Below, piece by piece: positions 7,838 through 15,538 of a stretch of 64,000 nt of DNA. Where the stretch lies: contig NZ_CAJHCQ010000023.1 in NCBI RefSeq assembly GCF_904848665.1, forward strand, positions 1 through 64,000, written 5' to 3'. The notes beneath the pieces were generated by a model, which saw only the letters and a list, made by a program, of their open reading frames with translations, had not been told where the DNA came from and did not search any database. How positions within the stretch are numbered: the stretch's first letter is position 1; every line of letters begins with the position of its first letter. The position numbers were made by a program, and so were the translations under genes. The DNA comes from Paraburkholderia hiiakae. Its GTDB lineage: Bacteria; Pseudomonadota; Gammaproteobacteria; Burkholderiales; Burkholderiaceae.

Positions 7838-8368
7838 ATGTCTCGAGTAGGTAAGAGCCCGGTCGCGCTGCAAGGCGCAGAAGCGACGCTCAGCGACGAG
7901 AAGATTACCGTCAAGGGCGCGCTGGGTACGATTTCGCAACCTGCGAACCGCCTCGTGAAGGTCGTGAACGACAACGGCGCGCTCAAGTTTGAGCCGACCG
8001 ACGACAGCCGCGAAGCCAACGCAATGTCGGGCACGATGCGCGCGATTGTCGCGAACATGGTGCAAGGCGTGACGAAGGGTTTTGAGCGCAAGCTGACGCT
8101 GGTTGGCGTCGGTTACCGTGCTCAAGCGCAAGGCGACAAGCTGAACCTGTCGCTGGGTTTCTCGCACCCCGTGGTGCACCAGATGCCGGAAGGTATCAAG
8201 GCTGAAACCCCGTCGCAAACGGAAATCGTGATCAAGGGGATCGACAAGCAAAAAGTCGGCCAAACCGCTGCAGAAGTGCGCGGTTATCGCCCGCCGGAGC
8301 CCTACAAGGGCAAGGGTGTGCGTTACGCCGACGAGGTCGTGATCCTCAAAGAAACGAAGAAGAAGTAA
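7838..8368 (+). CDS. rplF: 50S ribosomal protein L6
   Basis: 176 residues starting MSRVGKSPVALQGAEATL. L6 has two similar domains; the second carries the signature PEPYKGKGVRYADE near the C-terminus. It lies near the factor-binding site. AAGGAG precedes the ATG. Confidence 0.98.
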   Translation: MSRVGKSPVALQGAEATLSDEKITVKGALGTISQPANRLVKVVNDNGALKFEPTDDSREANAMSGTMRAIVANMVQGVTKGFERKLTLVGVGYRAQAQGDKLNLSLGFSHPVVHQMPEGIKAETPSQTEIVIKGIDKQKVGQTAAEVRGYRPPEPYKGKGVRYADEVVILKETKKK

Positions 8369-8380
8369 GGGTGCGCAATC

Positions 8381-8746
8381 ATGGATAAGACTCAATCTCG
8401 CCTGCGCCGCGCTCGTCAGACGCGTCTCAAGATCGCTGAGCTGCAGGTCGCGCGTCTGGCCGTGCATCGCACGAACACGCACATTTATGCGCAAGTGTTC
8501 TCGCCCTGCGGCACCAAGGTGCTGGCCAGCGCGTCGACGCTTGAAGCTGAAGTGCGTGCGCAACTGGCTGACCAGTCGGGCAAGGGCGGCAACGTCGCCG
8601 CTGCCTCGCTGATCGGCAAGCGTATTGCAGAAAAGGCTAAGGCCGCCGGCATCGAATCCGTCGCCTTTGACCGCTCGGGTTTCCGCTATCACGGCCGCGT
8701 CAAGGCGCTGGCTGATGCTGCGCGCGAAGCCGGGCTCAAGTTCTAA
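8381..8746 (+). CDS. rplR: 50S ribosomal protein L18
   Basis: 121 residues. L18 binds 5S rRNA with L5 and L25. The central AVHRTNTHIYAQVF and C-terminal DRSGFRYHGRVKALADAARE segments are typical of L18. Confidence 0.98.
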   Translation: MDKTQSRLRRARQTRLKIAELQVARLAVHRTNTHIYAQVFSPCGTKVLASASTLEAEVRAQLADQSGKGGNVAAASLIGKRIAEKAKAAGIESVAFDRSGFRYHGRVKALADAAREAGLKF

Positions 8747-8760
8747 GGAAGGAATTCGTC

Positions 8761-9279
8761 ATGGCAAAGATGCAAGCGAAAGTTCAGGCTGACGAACGCG
8801 ACGACGGCCTTCGCGAAAAAATGATTTCGGTCAATCGCGTGACCAAGGTTGTGAAGGGTGGCCGTATTCTCGGCTTCGCTGCACTGACCGTGGTTGGCGA
8901 TGGTGATGGCCGCGTCGGTATGGGCAAGGGCAAGTCGAAGGAAGTGCCCGTTGCTGTCCAGAAGGCGATGGAACAAGCTCGCCGCAACATGTTCAAGGTG
9001 CCCCTGAAGAACGGCACCCTGCAACACGAAGTGCACGGCAAGCACGGCGCATCGGTCGTCCTCCTCGCTCCGGCGAAGGCAGGTACGGGCGTGATCGCCG
9101 GCGGCCCGATGCGCGCAGTGTTCGACGTGATGGGCGTGCAGAACGTCGTGGCCAAGAGCCACGGTTCGACGAACCCGTACAACCTCGTTCGTGCCACGCT
9201 GGACGGTCTGCGCAAGCAGTCGACCCCGGCTGACATCGCGGCGAAGCGCGGCAAGTCCGTCGAAGACATTCTGGGCTAA
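8761..9279 (+). CDS. rpsE: 30S ribosomal protein S5
   Basis: 172 residues. S5 contributes to decoding fidelity and mRNA entry; the double-stranded RNA-binding N-terminal domain shows VNRVTKVVKGGRILGFAAL followed by GDGDGRVGMGKGKSKEVP. Fits the order rplR-rpsE-rpmD. Confidence 0.98.
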   Translation: MAKMQAKVQADERDDGLREKMISVNRVTKVVKGGRILGFAALTVVGDGDGRVGMGKGKSKEVPVAVQKAMEQARRNMFKVPLKNGTLQHEVHGKHGASVVLLAPAKAGTGVIAGGPMRAVFDVMGVQNVVAKSHGSTNPYNLVRATLDGLRKQSTPADIAAKRGKSVEDILG

Positions 9280-9290
9280 GGGTGGGCACC

Positions 9291-9473
9291 ATGTCTGAAA
9301 AAACTGTCAAGGTTCAGCTCGTCAAGAGCCTGATTGGGACCCGCGAAACGCACCGTGCCACCGTGCGCGGTCTCGGCCTGCGCCGCCTGAACTCGGTCTC
9401 CGAGTTGCAGGACACGCCGGCTGTGCGCGGCATGATCAACAAGGTCTCGTACCTCGTTAAGGTCATCGGCTAA
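9291..9473 (+). CDS. rpmD: 50S ribosomal protein L30
   Basis: 60 residues, MSEKTVKVQLVKSLIGTRE at the start. The ATG at 9291 is chosen over an in-frame upstream GTG at 9282 because it matches the family and follows AAGGGTGG. L30 is a small surface protein of the 50S subunit found in part of the bacteria. Confidence 0.96.
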   Translation: MSEKTVKVQLVKSLIGTRETHRATVRGLGLRRLNSVSELQDTPAVRGMINKVSYLVKVIG

Positions 9474-9503
9474 GCGGTCGACCAAAGACTCCAGGAGTTT
9501 GAA

Positions 9504-9938
9504 ATGGAATTGAATAACCTGAAGCCGGCAGAAGGCGCGAAGCACGCAAAGCGTCGCGTCGGTCGCGGCATCGGCTCTGGCCTCGGCAAGACCGCTGGCC
9601 GTGGTCACAAGGGTCAGAAATCGCGTTCGGGCGGCTTCCACAAGGTTGGCTTCGAAGGCGGTCAAATGCCGCTGCAGCGTCGTCTGCCGAAGCGTGGCTT
9701 CACCTCGCTGACGAAGGAATTCGTTGGTGAAGTGCGCCTCGCCGACATTGAGAAGCTGCCGGTCGACGAAATCGATCTGCTGGCTCTCAAGCAGGCAGGC
9801 CTCGTGGGCGAACTGACCCGCAGCGCGAAGATCATCGCTACCGGCGAGATCAAGCGTAAGGTCGTCGTTAAGGGTCTGGGTGCGACGAAGAATGCGCGTG
9901 CTGCGATTGAAGCAGCAGGCGGTTCTTTTGCCGAGTGA
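9504..9938 (+). CDS. rplO: 50S ribosomal protein L15
   Basis: 144 residues. The N-terminal Gly/Arg/Lys-rich extension (GRGIGSGLGKTAGRGHKGQK) threads into 23S rRNA and is diagnostic. Followed by a 59-base gap before secY that holds a short GC hairpin (GCGGGC/GCCCGC near 9955-9968). Confidence 0.98.
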   Translation: MELNNLKPAEGAKHAKRRVGRGIGSGLGKTAGRGHKGQKSRSGGFHKVGFEGGQMPLQRRLPKRGFTSLTKEFVGEVRLADIEKLPVDEIDLLALKQAGLVGELTRSAKIIATGEIKRKVVVKGLGATKNARAAIEAAGGSFAE

Positions 9939-9997
9939 TTGTGAGTGGTGCGTGCGGGCTTGCCCGCCGTCACTAGCATCTGCATCGGAGAAGCTAC

Positions 9998-11344
9998 TTG
10001 GCTAACAGCCCGAGTCTCGCAAAAACTGGTCGCAGCGCTCCGAAGTTCGGCGACCTGCGCCGGCGGGCAGTGTTCCTGCTGCTGGCGTTGGTCGTTTATC
10101 GTATCGGCGCGCATATTCCGGTTCCGGGTATCGATCCGGACCAACTGGCGAAGCTCTTTCAGAGCCAGTCGGGCGGCATCCTTGGCATGTTCAACATGTT
10201 CTCGGGTGGCGCACTGTCGCGGTTCACGATCTTCGCGCTGGGTGTGATGCCGTATATCTCGGCGTCGATCATCCTGCAGCTGATGGCGATTGTTTCGCCG
10301 CAGCTGGAAGCGCTGAAGAAAGAAGGGCAGGCTGGACAACGCAAGATCACGCAGTACACGCGGATCTTCACAGTGGTGCTGGCGACGTTTCAGGCGTTCG
10401 GCATCGCGGTCGCGCTGGAAAACCAGCCTGGCCTCGTGATCGATCCGGGCATGGTGTTCCGCTTGACGACGGTCGTGACGCTCGTAACGGGCACGATGTT
10501 CCTGATGTGGCTTGGTGAGCAGATCACGGAACGCGGGCTTGGCAACGGCATCTCGATCATCATCTTCGGCGGGATCGCGGCAGGCTTCCCGAATGCGCTC
10601 GGTGGGCTTTTCGAACTGGTTCGCACCGGCTCGATGAGCATCATCTCGGCGATCATCGTGGTCGTTCTGATCGCAGCCGTGACGTACCTGGTGGTGTTCA
10701 TCGAGCGCGGCCAGCGCAAGATCCTCGTGAATTATGCGAAGCGTCAGGTCGGTAACAAGATTTACGGCGGGCAGTCGTCCCACCTGCCGCTCAAGCTGAA
10801 CATGTCGGGTGTGATTCCGCCGATCTTCGCGTCGTCGATCATCCTGTTCCCGGCAACTATCCTGAACTGGTTCAGTTCGGGTTCGCGGACCGGCTGGTTT
10901 GCGGACACGCTGCACAATGTGGCCGAAGCCCTCAAGCCTGGCCAGCCCGTGTACGTGTTGCTGTACGCGTTGGCGATCGTGTTCTTCTGCTTCTTCTACA
11001 CCGCACTGGTGTTCAACAGCAGGGAAACGGCCGACAACCTGAAAAAGAGTGGCGCGTTCGTACCAGGCATCCGCCCGGGCGATCAGACGGCACGTTATAT
11101 CGACCGCATCCTCACGCGTCTGACGCTGGCCGGTGCGATCTATATCGTGTTCGTTTGCCTGCTGCCTGAGTTTCTGGTGCTGCGCTGGAACGTGCCGTTT
11201 TATTTTGGTGGAACGTCGCTGCTGATCATTGTCGTCGTCACAATGGACTTCATGGCGCAGGTGCAGTCGTACGTGATGTCGCAACAATATGAATCGCTGC
11301 TCAAGAAGGCCAACTTCAAGGGCGGCGGCGTCCCGATGCGTTAA
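9998..11344 (+). CDS. secY: Protein translocase subunit SecY
   Basis: 448 residues with about ten membrane segments; SecY is the protein-conducting channel of the inner membrane with SecE and SecG. N-terminal motifs VYRIGAHIPVPGIDP and FSGGALSRFTIFALGVMPYI match the family. The start is TTG at 9998, supported by GGAG at 9987-9990; no in-frame ATG lies near. TTG may limit its expression relative to the ribosomal genes around it. Confidence 0.97.
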   Translation: MANSPSLAKTGRSAPKFGDLRRRAVFLLLALVVYRIGAHIPVPGIDPDQLAKLFQSQSGGILGMFNMFSGGALSRFTIFALGVMPYISASIILQLMAIVSPQLEALKKEGQAGQRKITQYTRIFTVVLATFQAFGIAVALENQPGLVIDPGMVFRLTTVVTLVTGTMFLMWLGEQITERGLGNGISIIIFGGIAAGFPNALGGLFELVRTGSMSIISAIIVVVLIAAVTYLVVFIERGQRKILVNYAKRQVGNKIYGGQSSHLPLKLNMSGVIPPIFASSIILFPATILNWFSSGSRTGWFADTLHNVAEALKPGQPVYVLLYALAIVFFCFFYTALVFNSRETADNLKKSGAFVPGIRPGDQTARYIDRILTRLTLAGAIYIVFVCLLPEFLVLRWNVPFYFGGTSLLIIVVVTMDFMAQVQSYVMSQQYESLLKKANFKGGGVPMR

Positions 11345-11352
11345 AAGGACCT

Positions 11353-11571
11353 ATGGCCAAAGACGATGTAATCCAGATGCAAGGCGAGGTGATCGAAAAC
11401 CTCCCCAACGCAACCTTCCGGGTGAAGCTGGAAAACGGCCATGTCGTTCTGGGACATATTTCCGGAAAGATGCGGATGCACTACATCCGCATCCTCCCGG
11501 GCGACAAGGTGACGGTTGAGTTGACGCCTTACGATCTGTCGCGTGCGCGGATCGTGTTCCGGGCGAAGTGA
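11353..11571 (+). CDS. infA: Translation initiation factor IF-1
   Basis: 72 residues, a single S1/OB-fold domain (IQMQGEVIENLPNATFRVKL...HISGKMRMHYIRILPGD). IF-1 blocks the 30S A site during initiation. Its location between secY and rpmJ is usual in betaproteobacteria. Confidence 0.97.
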   Translation: MAKDDVIQMQGEVIENLPNATFRVKLENGHVVLGHISGKMRMHYIRILPGDKVTVELTPYDLSRARIVFRAK

Positions 11572-11592
11572 TTTAGGAAAAAGGGTAATATC

Positions 11593-11709
11593 ATGAAAGT
11601 GATGGCATCGGTAAAGCGCATTTGCCGCAACTGCAAAATCATCAAGCGCAACGGCGTCGTTCGCGTGATCTGCAGCTCGGACCCGCGCCACAAGCAGCGC
11701 CAAGGCTGA
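11593..11709 (+). CDS. rpmJ: 50S ribosomal protein L36
   Basis: 38 residues beginning MKVMASVKRICRNCKIIKRN. The zinc ribbon is intact: Cys11, Cys14, Cys27 and His33, so this is the zinc-binding (C+) form. ATG at 11593 has AAGGG (11581-11585) upstream. A very short 5-bp hairpin with a T run (11712-11729) lies between it and rpsM. Confidence 0.95.
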   Translation: MKVMASVKRICRNCKIIKRNGVVRVICSSDPRHKQRQG

Positions 11710-11744
11710 TTAGCGCGCTTGCGCTTTTTGTTTGAGGAAAAACA

Positions 11745-12110
11745 ATGGCTCGTATTGCAGGGGTTAACATCCCGAACCACCAGCACACTGAAATCGGCCT
11801 GACGGCAATTTTCGGTGTTGGCCGCACGCGTTCGCGCAACATCTGCGTGTCCGCCGGTGTGCCGTTCAACAAGAAGGTCAAGGACCTGGACGACGCGGAT
11901 CTGGAAAAGCTGCGTGAGGAAGTGGGCAAGTTTGTCGTCGAAGGCGATCTCCGCCGTGAAGTAACGATGAACATCAAGCGCCTGATGGACCTCGGCTGCT
12001 ACCGCGGCGTGCGCCATCGCAAGGGCCTGCCCCTGCGTGGCCAGCGTACGCGTACCAACGCTCGTACGCGTAAGGGTCCGCGCCGCGCAGCACAGTCGCT
12101 GAAGAAGTAA
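11745..12110 (+). CDS. rpsM: 30S ribosomal protein S13
   Basis: 121 residues starting MARIAGVNIPNHQHTEIGL. S13 in the 30S head contacts P-site tRNA and L5. The C-terminal GQRTRTNARTRKGPRR is the family signature. First gene of the alpha block. Confidence 0.98.
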   Translation: MARIAGVNIPNHQHTEIGLTAIFGVGRTRSRNICVSAGVPFNKKVKDLDDADLEKLREEVGKFVVEGDLRREVTMNIKRLMDLGCYRGVRHRKGLPLRGQRTRTNARTRKGPRRAAQSLKK

Positions 12111-12138
12111 GCGGAACTGAAAGTTACAGGAAAACGTA

Positions 12139-12543
12139 ATGGCTAAGGCTTCGAACAACTCCGCGGCGCAACGCGTTCGCAAGAAGGTAAAGAAGAACGT
12201 CGCCGAGGGCGTGGTTCACGTTCACGCGTCGTTCAACAACACCATCATCACGATCACCGATCGTCAAGGCAACGCGCTTGCCTGGGCAACCTCGGGCGGT
12301 CAGGGCTTCAAGGGTTCGCGCAAATCGACCCCCTTCGCAGCTCAGGTCGCAGCCGAGTCGGCTGGTCGCGTGGCGATGGAATACGGCGTGAAGAACCTCG
12401 AAGTGCGGATCAAGGGCCCCGGTCCTGGCCGCGAATCGGCGGTGCGCGCGCTGCATGGTCTTGGCATCAAGATCACCGCGATCTCCGACGTGACGCCGGT
12501 TCCGCACAACGGCTGCCGTCCGCCGAAGCGCCGCCGTATCTAA
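12139..12543 (+). CDS. rpsK: 30S ribosomal protein S11
   Basis: 134 residues. S11 lies in the 30S platform near the E-site mRNA. The block GVVHVHASFNNTIITITDRQ and the C-terminal PHNGCRPPKRRRI are diagnostic. Confidence 0.98.
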   Translation: MAKASNNSAAQRVRKKVKKNVAEGVVHVHASFNNTIITITDRQGNALAWATSGGQGFKGSRKSTPFAAQVAAESAGRVAMEYGVKNLEVRIKGPGPGRESAVRALHGLGIKITAISDVTPVPHNGCRPPKRRRI

Positions 12544-12707
12544 GGCGTCGTTTTAGCCGAACGCCTGAGCCGCCGGAAACGGCGACCCAGGCTCTCGGCG
12601 TTATTGAATTGACTAAGCCCACCGTTCGGTCCAAAGGGCCGGACTAGCGCGATACCGCGGGTTTTCCCACTCAGGTTTCGCGTGATCAATCATCGAAGGA
12701 AAGCAAC
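12544..12707 (+). promoter_or_regulatory. Structured rpsK-rpsD leader
   Basis: The 164-base gap has nested complementary parts: an outer AACGCC/GGCGTT pairing, AGCC/GGCT inside, and a core CGCCG-GAAA-CGGCG stem with a GNRA-type loop, all between about 12558 and 12602. No clear T tract follows. In E. coli S4 represses the alpha operon through an mRNA structure; a similar role here is only a hypothesis. Confidence 0.35.
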
Positions 12708-13331
12708 GTGGCACGTTATATCGGCCCGAAGGCCAAGCTGTCCCGCCGTGAAGGCACCGACCTCTTCCTGAAGAGCGCACGCCGCTCGCTCGCCGACAAG
12801 TGCAAGCTCGACAGCAAGCCGGGTCAGCACGGCCGCACTTCGGGCGCCCGTACGTCCGACTACGGCACGCAGCTTCGCGAAAAGCAAAAAGTGAAGCGCA
12901 TCTACGGCGTGCTCGAGCGCCAGTTCCGCCGCTACTTCGCGGAAGCTGACCGTATCAAGGGCAACACCGGCGAAAACCTGCTGCAACTGCTCGAATCGCG
13001 TCTCGACAACGTCGTGTACCGCATGGGCTTCGCATCGACCCGCGCTGAAGCGCGTCAGCTCGTGAGCCACAAGGCTCTCACGCTGAACGGCGTCGTCGCG
13101 AACATCCCGTCGATGCAAGTGAAGGCAGGCGACGTCGTCGCGATTCGCGAAAAGGCGAAGAAGCAGACGCGTATCGTCGAAGCCCTCTCGCTCGCAGAGC
13201 AAGGCGGTTTGGCAGGTTGGGTGTCGGTCGACGCGAAGAAGTTCGAAGGCACGTTCAAGGGCATGCCTGAGCGCAGCGACATCGCTGGCGACATCAACGA
13301 AAGCCTGATCGTCGAATTGTATTCGCGGTAA
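12708..13331 (+). CDS. rpsD: 30S ribosomal protein S4
   Basis: 207 residues. S4 nucleates 30S assembly and affects accuracy; the S4 RNA-binding domain is at about 95-160 (LDNVVYRMGFASTRAEARQL). The zinc cysteines found in some S4 proteins are absent. The start is GTG at 12708 after GAAGGAAAG. Followed by a strong terminator-like hairpin before rpoA. Confidence 0.97.
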   Translation: MARYIGPKAKLSRREGTDLFLKSARRSLADKCKLDSKPGQHGRTSGARTSDYGTQLREKQKVKRIYGVLERQFRRYFAEADRIKGNTGENLLQLLESRLDNVVYRMGFASTRAEARQLVSHKALTLNGVVANIPSMQVKAGDVVAIREKAKKQTRIVEALSLAEQGGLAGWVSVDAKKFEGTFKGMPERSDIAGDINESLIVELYSR

Positions 13332-13339
13332 TCGGATTG

Positions 13340-13393
13340 ACGGCCGGGGTAACCTCTGTGCTTCGCGCAGGAGGCGGCCTCGGCCGTTTTTTT
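13340..13393 (+). terminator. Intrinsic terminator-like hairpin between rpsD and rpoA
   Basis: ACGGCCGGGG (13340-13349) pairs with CCTCGGCCGT (13378-13387), with a second inner stem (CCTC.TGTGC with GCGCAGGAGG), and is followed by seven Ts (13387-13393). This is a textbook intrinsic terminator. A weak promoter-like pair, TTGTTG (13398) and TGTAAC (13422), follows. It implies partial termination before rpoA or a separate rpoA start. Confidence 0.7.
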
Positions 13394-13455
13394 CAGGTTG
13401 TTGCCATCTCAGCCTTATCGGTGTAACGAGCCGAGGGTATTGAAAAGGAAAACCT

Positions 13456-14433
13456 ATGCAAACCAGTTTGTTGAAACCCAAGATCATCGCTGTGGAATCG
13501 CTCGGCGACAACCACGCGAAAGTGGTCATGGAGCCGTTCGAACGCGGTTATGGCCACACCTTGGGTAACGCGCTCCGGCGCGTGCTGCTGTCGTCGATGG
13601 TGGGCTACGCGCCGACCGAAGTGACGATCGCAGGCGTCGTGCACGAATACTCGACGCTCGATGGTGTGCAAGAGGATGTGGTCAACCTGCTGCTGAACCT
13701 GAAGGGTGTCGTTTTCAAGCTGCATAACCGTGACGAAGTGACGGTTACGCTGCGCAAGGAAGGCGAAGGCGTTGTCACCGCTGGCGACATCGAACTCTCG
13801 CACGACTGCGAAGTGATCAACCCGGAACACGTGGTTGCGCATCTGACGAAGGGCGGCAAGCTCGACGTGCAGATCAAGATCGAGAAGGGCCGTGGCTACG
13901 TGCCTGGCAATGTGCGCCGCTATGGCGACGAGTCGGCCAAGATCATCGGCCGCATCGTGCTGGACGCGTCGTTCTCGCCGGTTCGCCGCGTGAGCTACGC
14001 CGTGGAAAGCGCGCGTGTCGAACAGCGTACCGACCTCGACAAGCTCGTGATGAACATCGAAACCAATGGCGTGATCTCGCCTGAGGAAGCGATCCGCCAG
14101 TCGGCGCGCATCCTCGTGGATCAGCTGTCGGTGTTCGCTGCTCTGGAAGGCACGGAAACGGCCGCGGAAGCGCCGTCGCGCGCACCGCAGATCGACCCGA
14201 TCCTGCTGCGTCCGGTGGACGATCTCGAACTCACGGTTCGCTCGGCGAACTGTTTGAAGGCCGAGAACATCTACTACATCGGCGATCTGATCCAGCGTAC
14301 CGAGAACGAGCTGCTCAAGACCCCGAACCTGGGTCGCAAGTCGCTCAACGAGATCAAGGAAGTGCTCGCTTCGCGCGGTCTCACGCTCGGCATGAAGCTC
14401 GAAAACTGGCCGCCGGCTGGTCTCGACAAGTAA
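13456..14433 (+). CDS. rpoA: RNA polymerase alpha subunit
   Basis: 325 residues. The N-terminal dimerisation/assembly domain (about 1-235, with FERGYGHTLGNALRRVLLSS) is followed by a linker and the C-terminal domain (about 250-325), which binds UP elements and activators and contains LGRKSLNEIKEVLASRGLTLG. AAAAGGAAAACCT precedes the ATG. Terminator-like hairpins flank it on both sides, which would separate alpha synthesis from ribosomal protein synthesis. Confidence 0.98.
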   Translation: MQTSLLKPKIIAVESLGDNHAKVVMEPFERGYGHTLGNALRRVLLSSMVGYAPTEVTIAGVVHEYSTLDGVQEDVVNLLLNLKGVVFKLHNRDEVTVTLRKEGEGVVTAGDIELSHDCEVINPEHVVAHLTKGGKLDVQIKIEKGRGYVPGNVRRYGDESAKIIGRIVLDASFSPVRRVSYAVESARVEQRTDLDKLVMNIETNGVISPEEAIRQSARILVDQLSVFAALEGTETAAEAPSRAPQIDPILLRPVDDLELTVRSANCLKAENIYYIGDLIQRTENELLKTPNLGRKSLNEIKEVLASRGLTLGMKLENWPPAGLDK

Positions 14434-14440
14434 GTAATGT

Positions 14441-14485
14441 GGCAGGGACGCGGATTTTCCTTTAGAATCCGCGTCTTGCCTTTTT
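14441..14485 (+). terminator. Intrinsic terminator-like hairpin between rpoA and rplQ
   Basis: GACGCGGATT (14447-14456) pairs perfectly with AATCCGCGTC (14466-14475); the flanks GGCA/TTGCC extend it, and a five-T run follows at about 14480. rplQ begins 87 bases later. Either rplQ has its own promoter or read-through is partial. Confidence 0.6.
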
Positions 14486-14572
14486 CATGTACCGGCCCGT
14501 GCCTTGGCGAGGTGTTAAACCCGACAAGGCGATAGAAGAGCTGGACCAAAACTTTGTTTCAAGGAAATTGAA

Positions 14573-14965
14573 ATGCGTCACCGTCATGGTCTGCGGAAAC
14601 TGAACCGCACGAGCAGCCACCGTCTGGCAATGCTCCGTAACATGTCCAACTCGCTCATCGAGCACGAAGTCATCAAGACGACGCTGCCGAAGGCGAAGGA
14701 ACTCCGTAAGGTTGTCGAGCCCCTCATCACGCTGGGCAAGAAGCCGTCGCTCGCAAACCGTCGTCTGGCGTTCAACCGCCTGCGCGATCGTGACTCGGTC
14801 ACGAAGCTGTTCGACGTGCTCGGTCCGCGTTTCGCGAACCGTCCGGGCGGCTACCTGCGTATCCTGAAGTTCGGTTTCCGTGTTGGCGACAACGCACCGA
14901 TGGCACTGGTCGAACTGCTCGATCGTCCGGAAGTCGCGGAAGAGAACATCCAGGAAGCGGAATAA
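14573..14965 (+). CDS. rplQ: 50S ribosomal protein L17
   Basis: 130 residues beginning MRHRHGLRKLNRTSSHRLAML, the L17 signature. L17 lies by the tunnel exit. AAGGAAATTGAA precedes the ATG. Last gene of the ribosomal supercluster, closed by a strong terminator. Confidence 0.98.
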   Translation: MRHRHGLRKLNRTSSHRLAMLRNMSNSLIEHEVIKTTLPKAKELRKVVEPLITLGKKPSLANRRLAFNRLRDRDSVTKLFDVLGPRFANRPGGYLRILKFGFRVGDNAPMALVELLDRPEVAEENIQEAE

Positions 14966-15014
14966 GCTTTCAGTCGCTTGACGCAATTTTCAATTGCGGA
15001 TTGAGCGGCACGCG

Positions 15015-15042
15015 AAAAAGCCAGGCCTAGCCTGGCTTTTTT
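15015..15042 (+). terminator. Intrinsic terminator after rplQ
   Basis: AAAAAGCCAGG (15015-15025), loop CCTAG, CCTGGCTTTTT (15031-15041) and further Ts form a strong intrinsic terminator ending the alpha operon. Confidence 0.9.
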
Positions 15043-15205
15043 GTTTTGGGGCGCGGATTAACGTGAGCCTGATCGTGTTTACCGATCGCAGCCCCTTTTT
15101 TCCACACGGCACCCGAGAGAAGGCAATCAGTGCCGATGGTACGATAACGCTCTGCTTCAAAGCCTGCTTGTGCGGTCGCACGCGGGCGTTACGCTGGAGT
15201 TCGTC

Positions 15206-15538
15206 GTGACCCTCAATGTGACCTTGATGCTGACCACGGTGCCCGACGAGGGCACCGCCGAAAAGCTCGCCTCCGGGGCGCTCGCGCAGCGCCTCGCTGC
15301 GTGCGTGACGCGCCTTGGCGCCGTTCACTCACAGTATCACTGGCAGGGCAGCATCGAGTCGGGCAACGAGATTCAGCTGCTCTTCAAGACGAGCCTCGCC
15401 CGCGCGGCCGCGCTCGAAAAGTTCATCCAGACCCGGCATCCCTACGAAACGCCCGAGATTCTCTCGTGGCAAGCCACGGCGTCGGACGCCTACGGCCAAT
15501 GGGTCAATGCCGAGACTCAGCTCACCCTACATGTCTAA
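15206..15538 (+). CDS. cutA: Divalent-cation tolerance protein CutA
   Basis: About 110 residues of the CutA1 family, small trimeric proteins linked to copper and other metal tolerance. Family blocks seen are LMLTTVPDEGTAEKLA near the start, YHWQGSIESGNEIQLLFKTS in the middle and TRHPYETPEILSW near the end. The exact start is uncertain: GTG at 15206 has CTGGAG six bases upstream, GTG at 15218 is another choice, and the frame is open from 15170. It overlaps dsbD by eight bases, so the two are co-expressed, as cutA-dsbD are in many proteobacteria. Confidence 0.9.
   Translation: MTLNVTLMLTTVPDEGTAEKLASGALAQRLAACVTRLGAVHSQYHWQGSIESGNEIQLLFKTSLARAAALEKFIQTRHPYETPEILSWQATASDAYGQWVNAETQLTLHV

Noticed and set aside
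9662..11287. 541-codon minus-strand frame opposite secY
   Set aside because: Antisense shadow; contains no recognisable domain and lies wholly within a translated operon.
11712..11729. AGCGC-GCTT-GCGCT followed by TTTTG between rpmJ and rpsM
   Set aside because: Only a 5-bp stem; too weak to call a terminator, though it could cause a pause.
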